Positions 21,971 through 31,245 of a stretch of DNA of 64,000 nt are shown piece after piece (positions within the stretch are counted from its first letter, which is position 1; each line of letters starts with the position of its first letter). The translations under genes and the position numbers were made by a program. Under the pieces are notes generated by a model that was not told the DNA's origin, made no database searches, and was given only the letters and a program-made list of their open reading frames with translations. This stretch comes from Saccopteryx bilineata (lineage: Eukaryota > Chordata > Mammalia > Chiroptera > Emballonuridae). The stretch is taken from the NCBI RefSeq assembly GCF_036850765.1, contig NC_089493.1, positions 167,202,140-167,266,139 of the forward strand, read 5' to 3'.

Positions 21971-22659
21971 GTTGACCCTTGAGCAGTTATAGGGCTTTGG
22001 GAGCTGATCCCATGTGCAGCTGAAAATCCACATATAACTGTTGACCCCCCAAAACTTAATTACGAATAGCTTACTGTTAGTTTCTATTGTTCTAGATGCT
22101 ACAATAGCTTCTGGTGACCAGAAGTCTTACTGATAACCTAACAGTTGATTAACATCTTTTGTATGGTATATGCATTATGTATGTATTCTTCCAATAAAGT
22201 AAACTAGAGAAAAAACATCATTAAGAAAATCATAAGGAAGCCTGATCTGTGGCAGTGCAGTGGGGAGAGCATTGATCCAGAACACTGAAGGTGCGGGTTT
22301 GAAACCCCCAAGCTCACCCACGTGAGCGCGGGGTCACTAGCTTGAGTGCAGGATCATCATGATCCCAAGGCTGCCAACTTGAGCAAGGGGTCACTGGCTT
22401 GGCTGGAGCCCCCCAGTCAAGGCACATATGAGAAGGAACTACAAATTGATGCTTCTCATTCTCTCTCTTTGCCTCCCTCCTTCTCCCTTTCTTTCTCTCT
22501 CTCTCTCTCTAAAAAAAAAAAGTCATAAGGAAGAGAAAATACATTTACAGTACTGTATTATCAATACCATAAGTTTATTTTGTCTGTTTACAAAATGAAA
22601 AAATTCTGCATATAAGTGGACCCATGCACTTCAAGCTTGTGTTGTTCGAGGGTCAACTG
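21971..22659 (-). mobile_element. Tigger2-like DNA transposon, internally deleted
   Basis: The inverted ends GTTGACCCTTGAGCAG (left) and GTTCGAGGGTCAAC (right) are each flanked by TA, the duplication expected for a Tc1/mariner/pogo element. The body keeps 'catataactgttgacccccc', 'gtggacccatgcactt' and 'acagtactgtatt', matching the short Tigger2 derivative. It is non-autonomous and interrupted by a SINE at 22241. Confidence 0.8.
22241..22522 (+). mobile_element. tRNA-derived SINE, long form, inside Tigger2
   Basis: A plus-strand long-form SINE with head 'cctgatctgtggcagtgcagtgg', B box GGTTTGAAACC, modules 'ttgagcaaggggtcactggcttgg', 'gtcaaggcacatatgagaagg', CT tract and A tail. The TCATAAGGAAG duplication is at 22230-22240 and 22523-22533, showing insertion after the Tigger2. 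Confidence 0.93.
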
Positions 22660-22816
22660 TAGTTTCATTGAATTATATTCAATGAAAACTTACTCTTCTT
22701 TCTAGTCTAGCTTCAGCCCTACTCCCCAGAGGGAAAGCACTGTTTCAGTTGTTCCGTGGAGTTTCTCACATAGTCTGGGCATATACATGAGCACACACAC
22801 GACAGATCCCTTTTTA

Positions 22817-23219
22817 TTTGTTTGTTTGTTTGTTTGTTTTTGCATTTTTCTGAAGCTGGAAACGGAGAGACAGACAGACTCCCGCATGCGCCCAACAGGG
22901 ATCCACCCGGCACGCCCACCAGGGGGCGACGCTCTGCCCACCAGGGGGCGATGCTCTGCCCATCCTGGGCGTCTCCATGTTGCGACCAGAGCCACTCTAG
23001 CGCCTGAGGCAGTGGCCACAGAGCCATCCCCAGCGCCCAGGCCATCTTTGCTCCAATGGAGCCTTGGCTGCGGGAGGGGAAGAGAGAGACAGAGAGGAAG
23101 GCGCAGCGGAGGGGTGGAGAAGCAAATGGGCGCTTCTCCTGTGTGCCCTGGCCGGGAATCGAACCCTCGTCCTCCGCACCCTAGGCCGACGCTCTACCGC
23201 TGAGCCAACCGGCCAGGGC
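22817..23219 (-). mobile_element. tRNA-headed SINE carrying two CTCF-core-like motifs
   Basis: A minus-strand SINE about 400 bp long. The right end is its head: a tRNA-like A box (complement of 'gctctaccgctgagccaacc') and B box (complement of 'gggaatcgaacc'), close to VES-type heads. The body is GC-rich, with 'ccagagccactctagcgcctg' and 'ccatctttgctccaatggagcc', and the tail is 'tttttatttgtttgtttg'. An imperfect duplication, CGACAGATYCCTTTTTA, flanks it (22800-22816, 23220-23236). Two copies of CCACCAGGGGGCGAY lie at 22916-22930 and 22938-22952. Confidence 0.9.
22916..22952 (+). promoter_or_regulatory. Two tandem CTCF-core-like motifs
   Basis: CCACCAGGGGGCGAC at 22916-22930 and CCACCAGGGGGCGAT at 22938-22952, 22 bp apart. 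Each differs from the vertebrate CTCF core (CCASYAGRKGGCRSY) at about one position. Both lie in the same direction within a SINE. Binding is not shown by sequence. Confidence 0.55.
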
Positions 23220-23306
23220 GCGACAGATTCCTTTTTAAAAGTTCATCTTGGTGCATACTGTCCTAAAACTGTTCTTCATTTTTGTTTTTAATGTATAGTA
23301 TTCTTT

Positions 23307-23486
23307 TTACTTTTTTAAAGAATTTCAAAAAAAAAATTTTTTTTTATTTATTGAGTTTAGCCAGAGAGGAAAGGGGAGAGAGAGAGAGAGAGAGATAGGA
23401 ACTCTACGTGCCCTGGCCAGGGATCGAACCAGCAACCTCTACGCTTTGGGCCAATGCTCTAACCAATGGAACCATCCAGCCAGGGT
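23307..23486 (-). mobile_element. VES-like tRNA SINE
   Basis: A minus-strand SINE. It has a T-rich tail, an 'agagagag' tract, 'gtgccctggccagggatcgaaccagcaacc' (B box complement) and ends 'ccatccagccaggg'. The duplication TAATGTATAGTATTCTTT lies at 23289-23306 and 23487-23504. Confidence 0.92.
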
Positions 23487-23506
23487 TAATGTATAGTATT
23501 CTTTAT

Positions 23507-23682
23507 TAATTTTTTTTAAGGGAGAGAGCAAGAGAGAGAGAGAGGGAGACATCGATTTGTTCTTCCAATTACTTATGCATTCATTGGTTGATTCTTGTCT
23601 GTGCCCTGACCCTGGGGATCGAACCTACAGCCTTCGCTTGTTGAGACAATGCTCTAACCAACTGAGCTATCCGGCCAGGACA
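23507..23682 (-). mobile_element. VES-like tRNA SINE
   Basis: A second minus-strand VES-like SINE directly after the previous one: 'cgatttgttcttccaattacttatgcattcattggttgattcttg', 'ggggatcgaacctac', ending 'ccaactgagctatccggccagg'. It likely used the duplicated 'tattctt' target left by its neighbour; 'aatattctt' occurs again just after it. Confidence 0.88.
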
Positions 23683-23739
23683 CAATATTCTTGGCCCTCC
23701 TTTTTTTATCAATTGATTTAATTTACATTATTTTTATAT

Positions 23740-23860
23740 TAATCTCTGTTTTACAGATGAAGAAACTGAGGCTTAGAGAAGTTAAGAAACTTGCCCAAGG
23801 CATTAAAACTCCAAAGAGGCTGGGCTGGATTGACCTTTAAGTCTATATGACTTTAAAGCC
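23740..23860 (-). repeat. MIR fragment, reversed
   Basis: 'ctgttttacagatgaagaaactgaggcttagagaagttaag', 'cttgcccaaggcatt' is the reversed MIR core. Confidence 0.85.
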
Positions 23861-24365
23861 TGTGTTCACAGCTGCTTGGTTCTACTAAGATGGGGTGGAG
23901 GACAAGGAATGAGCAACATAGGCCCAGAAAAAACTCTGGGCTCTAGTAGGGGCACTCTCAGGGACCAGGGATGGCAGCGGGGGCCCTCCCGGTGCTAGGC
24001 CTACCCAGAGCCAGTCAGGGAACCCACCAACAGTGCGTGTGGGGAATCAGGCCCTTGGTCCTAGCCTTTGCCCTCAGATCACCCACCGTTTTGGGCACCC
24101 CAGCACTAGCACTAGGCAGCTTATCCTCACTGGAGTCAAACCTCATCTTGATCTCCATTCCCCTGGACAAGAGTAAAATGACAGGGGATAGGGGCCCTGG
24201 GGCCATTCCTGGCTCTGTAACTTTCTTTCTGCCTTTGGGCAAGCCACTTCCCCTGTCTGAAAGGGGAGGATCCTGCCTCTCCTTTCAGAACCTTGTGCCT
24301 AGGCTGGCTTCCACCAGGGCACTCACAGGATAACTTATAACCTCTGTGCTATAAGAAATGGAACA
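23861..24365. other. Non-coding stretch, no gene supported
   Basis: A 120-residue frame at 23971-24333 has no domain I recognise. 'ttgggcaagccacttcccctgtctgaaaggggagg' near 24236 is MIR-like. Otherwise nothing recognisable. Confidence 0.4.
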
Positions 24366-24369
24366 AGCC

Positions 24370-24745
24370 AGTGGCTCAAATCCTGCTTCTGCCCTTTACT
24401 GACTGTGGGGCCTTGGGCTCTGCTAACAGTAGTTATAAAGTATCGAACTCTTAGTATGTTTAGGATGTAGGCAAACCTGCCTCAGTTAACTCCCTGGCAA
24501 TTCTATGAAGTAAATACAATCCCCAATTTATATAGAAAAAACTGAGACTCCTCAAGGCCAGGAAATAGGGAAGCAAAAACTTTCACTTCTCCAAGTCTCA
24601 GTTTCCTCTTCTGTAGAGTGGGTGCAGTAGTAGCCATCTCTCACATTGTGATGGATTAAATGAACTAATATAAACCAATGATACTGGCCTAGCCACAGAC
24701 ACATAGTAGGAGTTCAGTAAATGTGAATTCCCTTCCCCACCCTCT
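24370..24745. repeat. MIR fragments in both orientations
   Basis: A reversed core ('tatatagaaaaaactgagactcc', about 24530-24560) and a forward MIR ('cacttctccaagtctcagtttcctcttctg', 'atagtaggagttcagtaaatg') lie side by side. Confidence 0.6.
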
Positions 24746-24754
24746 TGGACATGG

Positions 24755-24912
24755 AGACTGTGTAGGAACAATATGTCATAATCACCTGGGAAACTTTGAA
24801 AAAGACTAATGCTAGGTCCTACCCTCTGAAACTGATTTAAAGGCATCAGGACTCCTAAATGTCCCTCCCCACAGGTGATTCTATCATTCAGCCAACATTG
24901 AGAACCACTGTA
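24755..24912 (+). mobile_element. MER20-like MITE fragment
   Basis: 'gtcataatcacctgggaaactttg', 'ggtgattctatcattcagcc' and the right terminal repeat 'attgagaaccactgta' match a diverged MER20-type element. Confidence 0.55.
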
Positions 24913-24939
24913 TGCTAAACCCTAAGTCAGTGGTTCTCA

Positions 24940-25012
24940 AAGTGTGCACCAGGGAGCACTGGTGTGCCCTAGAAGATTTCCAGGGCACACCAGTGCTCCC
25001 TGGTGCACACTT
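24940..25012. repeat. 31-bp perfect inverted repeat in the hAT
   Basis: Arm 1 at 24940-24970 (begins AAGTGTGCACCAGGGAGCAC) and arm 2 at 24982-25012 are exact complements, with an 11-base loop AGAAGATTTCC. It starts inside the left terminal repeat of the hAT. RNA from either strand would fold into a long perfect hairpin. Confidence 0.97.
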
Positions 25013-25272
25013 CGGTATTCCAGAGAAATATGTGCCTGTTGGGGACCAAAAAACCAACAGGGTTTTTGGAGTTTAGATTTTTGGGGAACAGAGATGTGGG
25101 GAATTGGCTATAAGCTGACAGTCTGCCCAAACCCCCACTTCACTTGCCTGATTAGGTTGCAGAAGGCTGTTAAGCTGTGGTGCTGGATTGTTTACACTAC
25201 CTTCCCTGTTCCCTGGAAAGACTGGAGGCAAGTTTCTTCTAGCCTTTGTTTGGTGTAAAGTTAAGATGATAT

Positions 25273-25488
25273 GTATGGTGGAGGTTTTCTGCACTCAATA
25301 CAATTAAGAGTAAAAAGAGGGAAATTCTTCAATGTATTGACAAGGAAATGAGAGTTTGCCTTTCAAATATATGCCCAAACATTGAAGAAATCACTAGGAC
25401 ACATCAAGCTCACGTTTCTCATAAACACAAGAATGAAAAACTTAACACATTCGTGCCAGGACCTGCCAAATTTACTAAATCTTACTAA
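25273..25488 (+). pseudogene. hAT transposase C-terminal remnant
   Basis: A 71-codon open stretch from just after a stop codon to TAA at 25486-25488. It has no start codon at its beginning, and in-frame stops precede it. Residues about 13-46 include 'IKSKKRE', 'DKEMRVCLSNICPNIEEI' and 'HQAHVSHK'. This resembles the end of hAT transposases (a 'LRVALS..P.I..L....Q...SH' pattern), which lies after the catalytic RNase-H fold and dimerisation region. The catalytic domain and zinc finger are absent, so no activity is expected. Recognition is from memory of the family pattern. Confidence 0.65.
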
Positions 25489-25829
25489 GGATGTATCTAT
25501 ATATATAAAAATATAACATTTTGAGGTTTTTAAAAAATTTTTAACCCCTCTTTTTTACGAATTCTAAAAAGCATAACAAAAAAATGTAACATAAAAATGT
25601 TTTTTAATGTCAGAATAAATTGAATTTTGTCATATTTATTTCATTTAATTACCATAAAAGCACACTTGGACTTTATTTTTTTTCTCTAATATTTGACTTA
25701 ATTATTATAGCATATTTCTCAGAAATTTGTATATAGTGCACCTACAATTATTTCTAGGATTTTAAATGCGTCCCGACTTCAAAAAGTTTGAGAACCACTG
25801 CCCTAAGTAGTAAGTAGGTAGACAGGGAC

Positions 25830-26410
25830 ATCATGGGAGGCCCCCTACCCTGTAGCTCCTGAAATAGCTTGCACACTGGGCTTGCTACTTCCACTCTCAT
25901 CCCCTTTCCTAATCCGTTCTGTACTCAACCACCAGAAAGACCATTAAAAACTTAAATTAGATCACTCTCCTTCAATAACTTCTCATTGCACTAAAGAGTA
26001 AGAAAAAATTCCACCTCCTTTCATGGCTCTGCACAAGGCCCAGGCTCTGCTGACCTCTCAGTCTCCTTGTAGCCCTCGCTCCCCCTGTTCCCCTGCCTTG
26101 TCTTCCCAGTCTGCCCCTGGCCAATTCCCACTCCACCTTTAGATCTTATCTGAACCAGCAATTCCACAAAGAGGTTTTCCCTGGGGCTATCTAGAGTGGC
26201 CTTTTTGCTTTTGCTCTCCCAGGTTTTGCTATTAATGCCTGATGGAATGAACAAGTCATTTTAAAGATCATTTCTTTATTTGTGTGTTCACCTATTTAAA
26301 GTCTGTTTCCTTCACTGGACTCTAAGCTCCATGAGGGCAGGATATATACCTGCTTTTGTTCATCTTGTGTCCCAATGCCTCACTGTCAGTGCTTAGTAAA
26401 TATTTATTGG
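25830..26410 (+). repeat. Long L2 LINE 3' region
   Basis: A good L2 copy: 'cttaaattagatcactctccttcaataacttctcattgc', 'catggctctgcacaaggccc', 'agtctgcccctgg', 'ccacaaagaggttttccctgggg', 'actctaagctccatgagggcagg' and 'gtgcttagtaaatatttattgg'. Its GAATG-type 3' end has grown into the tetranucleotide repeat that follows. Confidence 0.8.
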
Positions 26411-26478
26411 ATGGGTAGATGGATGGATGGATGAATGGATGGACGGATGGACAAATGGACGAACAGACGGATGGACGG
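26410..26478 (+). repeat. (ATGG)n tetranucleotide repeat
   Basis: Imperfect ATGG/ACGG units, grown from the L2 tail. The minus-strand frame here reads Pro/Ser/Ile/His repeats and is not a gene. Confidence 0.9.
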
Positions 26479-26547
26479 TAACACCTCCACAACACCTTGG
26501 AAGGCAAAGTGTTTTGGAATTTCTTAATTATTTAAAATACATGTATA

Positions 26548-26740
26548 CAGTTGACCCTTTAACAATACAGGGGTTAGGGGTACCACCCCCCCCCAGTGCA
26601 GTTGAAAATTTGTGTATAACTTTTGACTCCCCAAAAACTTAGCTAGAGTCATCCTTTTGTATCCATGGAGGATTGGTTCCAGGACCCCCCACAGATAGCA
26701 ATGTCCATGGATGTTCAGGTACCTTATATATATAAATACT
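26548..26740. mobile_element. Tigger-family fragments
   Basis: 'cagttgaccctttaacaatacaggggttaggggtacc' and 'gtataacttttgactccccaaaaactta' form one end of a Tigger2-like element. It is followed by 'tgtatccatggaggattggttccaggacccc' and 'catggatgttcaggtacc', the start of another Tigger-type element. The junction is abrupt. Family assignment of the second half is uncertain. Confidence 0.6.
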
Positions 26741-27325
26741 GGCTCCCATGTGGCGAGTCCCTACTCTGTCTCATTTCAGTAGGAAGACTGTGGAGAGAAC
26801 TACAGAGCCTCCTTCTCTTGTATTTTCTTCACCCTCATAAGCTTCTTTGCCCTCTCCAGCTCACTGTCTTGAGTTATATTGTCCTTCCCTCACAAACTGC
26901 CTTTCAGACTCTGGTCAGCAACTTCATCTCCTAACATCCTCGTTTGGCTTCCTCATGGGGACCCCATACCAGTCAAAGCAGAGGAGGTTCTGGGCCTTCT
27001 CTAGAAGCCCCAATGGAAACAGAGGCACCAGGTGGGGAGCAGCACGGGGATGCAGCCAGCAAGCTATAGGGTAAAGCAAAGGGCAGTGGGTAGGAATGAG
27101 CCACGGTCTGGTGGGCCTGGGTGGGGACAGGATGAAAAGTAGATGCCTCAAAGACCATCATGCCAGGTGTCTTGCTACTTCCCACCCAAATCCCCAACCT
27201 GCCAACTGCCCCTGAATCTTGTCCAAACTGTCCCAGCCCTTAAGGGAGGACAGACCATTAGAAGAAACTCAAGGGAAGGGTAGCCATAATAAAGGGTTCT
27301 GATCACCCAATTCCAATATGGAGGG
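26741..27325. other. Non-coding stretch, nothing recognised
   Basis: No gene, no clear repeat. Frames at 26847-27074 and 26973-27197 show no recognised domain. Confidence 0.4.
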
Positions 27326-28123
27326 GTGTGTATGTTCCCACACCAACAATTCTCAGACACAGCTGGATGTCCCACAATTCAACTCAATGCCGACACTACC
27401 TACCCAGAGATAGCATCAAATTCCACAGGTTAAGGCCTTCGTCCTGCAAGACTGCCCTACCTGCCCCCACAACCCCACCACTTCAGTCTATAGTAAGTCT
27501 AGGTTGTCACCTGTGCTTCTGACCAACCAGCTATAGATGGGAGGTTTCAATGACCTCCTCTCTTTTTAGACTCAATTAACTTGCTAGATAGGTTCACAGA
27601 ACTCAGAGAAACATTTTACTTACTAGATGCCCATCTATTGTAAAGGGATGTAACTCAGGAACAGCCAGATGAAAGTGATTCATAGGACACAGCACACAGA
27701 AGGGGGGGAGTTCCGGCATCCCCTTCAGCATCGCCACTCTCCCACTGCCTCCACGAGGTCCCCAGTTCAGGAGCTCTCCAAACCCTGTCCTTTGGGGGTT
27801 TATATATGGGTGTGGTTGGTTAAATCACTGGCCATTGGTGATAGAAATCATTCCCCAGCCCCTCTTCCTTCCCCAAAGCTGGGGAGAGGGAGGTAAGGGA
27901 GTGGGACAGAAAGTTTCAACCCTCTAGTCACATGCTCTGTTGCCCCTGGCAGCCAGCCCCCATTTTTAGGTGATCTGGGGCTTTTTTAAAAGTCACTTCA
28001 TTAACAAAAACAACAAAAACACCTTAAGGGCTCTAAGGACTTAGGAAACACCAAGGGTTTTAGGAGCTCTGTGCCAAAAATGCGACAAACACCAAATACA
28101 TATATTTCTTATTATAAATCACA
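27326..28123 (+). mobile_element. Probable solo LTR (ERVL/MaLR type)
   Basis: An approximately 800-bp block beginning near TGTGTATGTTCCCACACC and ending AATCACA. It has 'gctagataggttcacagaactcagagaaac', 'ggccattggtgatagaaatc' and 'ccaagggttttaggagctctgtgcc', phrases I associate with an old mammalian LTR. No gag, pol or env frame is present next to it. The boundaries are estimates and no target duplication was confirmed. Confidence 0.45.
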
Positions 28124-28174
28124 GCATCCACCATACCATCAGCATCTATATCCCTTCCTCATCTTCACTATCTT

Positions 28175-28350
28175 CATGGCTTACCGTGCCAGGTACTTTA
28201 CACACATCCTCAAGCATCCACTAAATGTAGTCACTATTCTTATTCTTGAACACATGAGGAAACTGAGGCTCAGAGTGTTTGTGTCATTTGCCAAGGTTAC
28301 CACATTGTCTGATCTCAGAGCCCGCCTCTTAACTGCAATACCATAGCTGG
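28175..28350 (-). repeat. MIR SINE, reversed
   Basis: 'ttaccgtgccaggtactttacacacatcctc', 'gaacacatgaggaaactgaggctcagagtg' is a reversed MIR. Confidence 0.8.
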
Positions 28351-29420
28351 TCTCTCAAAGGCCTAGAACCATCACAAATCTCTAATCCCAAAAGGGCAGC
28401 CTTAAGTAAAGCGGATCTGCATGCCTTATTCTCAAGAAAATGATGGCACTGCTGTTACGCCCCTCTGTCATTTTGTTAGTAGCTTTCCCTTCACGCCTAG
28501 TGAAGGTGCAGCAATGACTATGGCCACCTCTGGCAAGGGGATCTTAAAAGAAAGACAGAATCACAGGATGTCGGGCTGGCAGGGACCCGATGCCATACCT
28601 CTTGGCTCCACGTGAAGAAAAAAAAAAAAAAGAGGTCCCCAGGGGCTTCCCACACCCACCTAAAAGCAGCCATCTAAATTTGCAATGTGGGTTCTCTTGA
28701 TATTTCTGCCCATGTTGTCATGCCTAGTCCTTTGCAACTGGCCTAGTTGCTGCTTTGGTAGATTTCCATTTTGAATTTCAGCTCTCTTACCCGCAGGCCC
28801 CTGGGAGTCTCCTGCTTCCTCTCATTTCTTGTGTCTTTAAAGAAAACTCTTCTTGCCTGAGTTTCCTCCCATTGGATTTGGTCCTTTGGAGCTGGGTCTC
28901 TCTCCCTCTCTCTCCTTCCTCCTACCCAGTCATCTTCCTCTTTCTTATTAGCAGGGGGAACGGGCCCTCAGAGACCTCCAGCCTGGTGTGCCCCCAACCC
29001 AGCAGTGGCCACTTGCCCACCCTGCCTGATCATGGGAGCGAGGAGCATGGGGGTTCTCTGTCTACATTGCAGTGCCTCTAGCTGCAGCTTCTCCCCCTCT
29101 CTCAGGGTTGCTGGAAGATTATTAGATAATTTTCAAATTTGTAAAGCGCCTTAAGCTCCTCAGAGGAAAGGTGGTATATGAGTGTAATAACAATAACAAT
29201 CCTATCTGTCAGAGCCATTGAGAAAATGAATCTTGTTATCCTCAGGAACCAGCAGTAGGAACCTCAGCAAGAAACATGAAAATAAAGCAAGGAGCATGGT
29301 CTCCTGTCCAATCAGAGGAGGGGAAAGTGCTACCCGGGGGCCAGGGTGGCATTTGAGAACCCCCCTCCCCCAGCTCAGCACTGGCGAGAAGGGGCTCTCA
29401 GAAAGTTACTCAAATTGCCT
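28351..29420. other. Non-coding stretch, no gene supported
   Basis: Single-copy sequence with an A run at about 28617-28631 and CT-rich text. The 108-residue frame at 28755-29081 has no recognised domain. 'attattagataattttcaaatttgtaaagcgcc' (about 29116-29150) is MIR-like. Confidence 0.4.
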
Positions 29421-29655
29421 CTGATGCTTCACCAATTAAAATGACTTTAGGACAAGTTAAAATCAACTTAGGGAGCAAAGCATTCTGATTTCTGAAACTC
29501 TCTGAAGACAGCCGAGAAGGCAAGTGTCTGAGCAGGTTGTCACTCACTCAGGAGTAATGATGGGAAAATCCATCACAGTAACGTGATTGAGTTTGGTGAA
29601 TTAGTAAGGATGTTTACACTGAGCGCTGGAAGTCTGAGCGGGGCTGGCTGGGCGG
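29420..29655. promoter_or_regulatory. Candidate conserved non-coding element
   Basis: Single-copy block: 'ttcaccaattaaaatgac', 'gacaagttaaaatcaac', 'ggagtaatgatgggaaaatcc' and 'cacagtaacgtgattgag'. It is rich in ATTA/TAAT-type sites. The text is intact-looking, with no simple repeat or transposon signature, and stands out against the GC-rich surroundings. Inference only. Confidence 0.4.
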
Positions 29656-29789
29656 CCAGGGTTTTTGACATGTGTGGCAGCTTCACTCCTAATGAGGTTC
29701 TCGGACTCACCACTCACCCTGGCTGGACTCACTGTCGCTGACTTCAAGTCAGTCTGTCTCTTCAAGCAAGTGGCTAAAGGCAGGGGTGG

Positions 29790-29965
29790 ACTCTAGTGTC
29801 AGACAGGACTGGCTCTGGCTCTGTCACCACCAGCCCTGCGACCTTGGGCACAGCACTGGGTTACTCCAAGCTTGCTGCAGTTTTCCCATGTGTAAAATAT
29901 GCATGATGATAGCACCCAATTTATTATGATGCTGTTGTAAGGAAAAAATGAAATTAGCTATTTTT
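29790..29965 (+). repeat. MIR SINE fragment
   Basis: 'agacaggactggctctggctctgtcacc', 'cgaccttgggcacagcactgggttactcc', 'cccatgtgtaaaatatgc' are MIR phrases. Confidence 0.7.
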
Positions 29966-30099
29966 AAATTTTTTATTCACCTCCTCAAGCCCAGCATGGT
30001 TATGGAAAGAAAGGAAAGTCAAGTATATGTCCTACAACCGAGAGTATTCATTCCCTAAGAACCGAGAGATGACAAGGAATGTAGAGTTACATGGGAAAA

Positions 30100-30260
30100 C
30101 ATAATGCACTGCTCAAGTCCTGATGCTGCATCTTCATGACTGTGTAATCTCAAGCAAGTCACTTAACCTCTCTGAACCTTGGTTTTCTCATCTGTAAAAT
30201 GTGGATAATAACTTCTTTGTGGGTTTCTGAACAGAATTTCTAAAAGTTTTAACAGCCATT
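30100..30260 (+). repeat. MIR SINE fragment
   Basis: 'gtgtaatctcaagcaagtcacttaacctctctgaaccttggttttctcatctgtaaaatgtgg' is a clear MIR core. Confidence 0.88.
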
Positions 30261-31075
30261 TGCCAGTATGCAAGGGGACATAAAGTCTAGGGAAGAAGAA
30301 TGAGAACAAGTTGCCCTTGGGTCTCCATGGCCACCTGATGGGACAAGGGGATTCAAAGGACCAACAGGGGAGATTATGACACCTGGAATGAGGAGGCACT
30401 GGTGAAAGGCCCCTGGAATTTGTGGACCAGGCTTGCTGGGAACTCACCAGGGGAAATGACATGGGGCTACAGCATAAAGGACTGAGGTCAGACTGGAAAC
30501 AGACTTTCAGACAGTCAGACAACAAGACCACTTTTTCCCGTGTCTCTGGCTGTGTCTTAGCAACATCTCCCTGAGAGGGGAGGCTCAGGTTGACTCTGCT
30601 GGGAGGAATGCAGAGGATGGGGGGGGGGGGGCGACCCTGAAGATGTTTCCTCAGAGCCAGAGAAGCCTGGTCCAGCAGCCCTTCCTCAGCCTCTCTCTGA
30701 GCAGCATCCTCTGGAAACCTTGTCAGAACCTACTGTGACCTTGAAGAGAAGTCACTGGGCCTGTTCCGGAGCAGAGGCTGTGTCCTCACAGACATGCCCA
30801 GGTCAGTGTCAAGCCACAACTCTATTATTTAAGAGTTTCATAAAAGAGCAAACCTCCGGGCCTGGAAGAATGGCCGGGATCCTGACTCTTCCTGCACAGG
30901 AAATGCAGCAGCTGTGCCCAAGGCCTGGCTTGACCTGCCGAGGGCTCACAGCCCCTGTAGAAGGTTCCCAGCCTGAGAGGCCCAGCTGTGTCTGAGACAA
31001 TGACACCTGGACCCAGACTGGGTCCCACCTGCAGACTGAGCTGAGACCCACCACCAGACAGACTGCTTGTGGACT
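30261..31075. other. Non-coding stretch with a G run
   Basis: G run of about 13 at 30619-30631. Chance frames only. No gene or clear repeat recognised. Confidence 0.4.
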
Positions 31076-31245
31076 CTACAGTGATTTTATTGTAATTTCC
31101 TCGTTGTCGCAGTTAATAGCATTAGTTTGTTAATTACTGTATATTTTAAAAGTAAGAGGAAAGGGAATTCCCACTGGAGACTTGTTCTTGGCTGAAACAA
31201 TGTGATGTGAGGGAAGGGAGAGTGTGCACAGGGTAATGAGCTTGC
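31070..31245. promoter_or_regulatory. Candidate conserved non-coding element
   Basis: 'gtgattttattgtaatttcc', 'gtcgcagttaatagcattag', 'gtttgttaattactgta' and 'ggctgaaacaatgtgatg'. Several TTAAT/TAATTA homeodomain-type cores in single-copy DNA. ACAATG resembles a SOX site. Inference only. Confidence 0.4.

Larger units (their letters stand above)
24928..25800 (+). mobile_element. hAT DNA transposon with 8-bp target duplication
   Basis: Terminal inverted repeats CAGTGGTTCTCAAA (24928-24941) and its complement TTTGAGAACCACTG (25787-25800). A perfect 8-bp duplication, CCCTAAGT, lies at 24920-24927 and 25801-25808, the hAT hallmark. The 873-bp element has a perfect 31-bp hairpin next to its left end, a transposase C-terminal remnant at 25273-25488, and an AT-rich right part. 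It is an internally deleted, probably inactive copy. Confidence 0.93.

Noticed and set aside
23150..23219. tRNA gene
   Set aside because: A-box and B-box-like text belongs to SINE heads. The anticodon stem and acceptor stem do not form a proper tRNA, and a SINE body and tail follow.
27326..28123. Endogenous retrovirus with coding regions
   Set aside because: Only LTR-like sequence is seen. No gag, pol or env text lies on either side.
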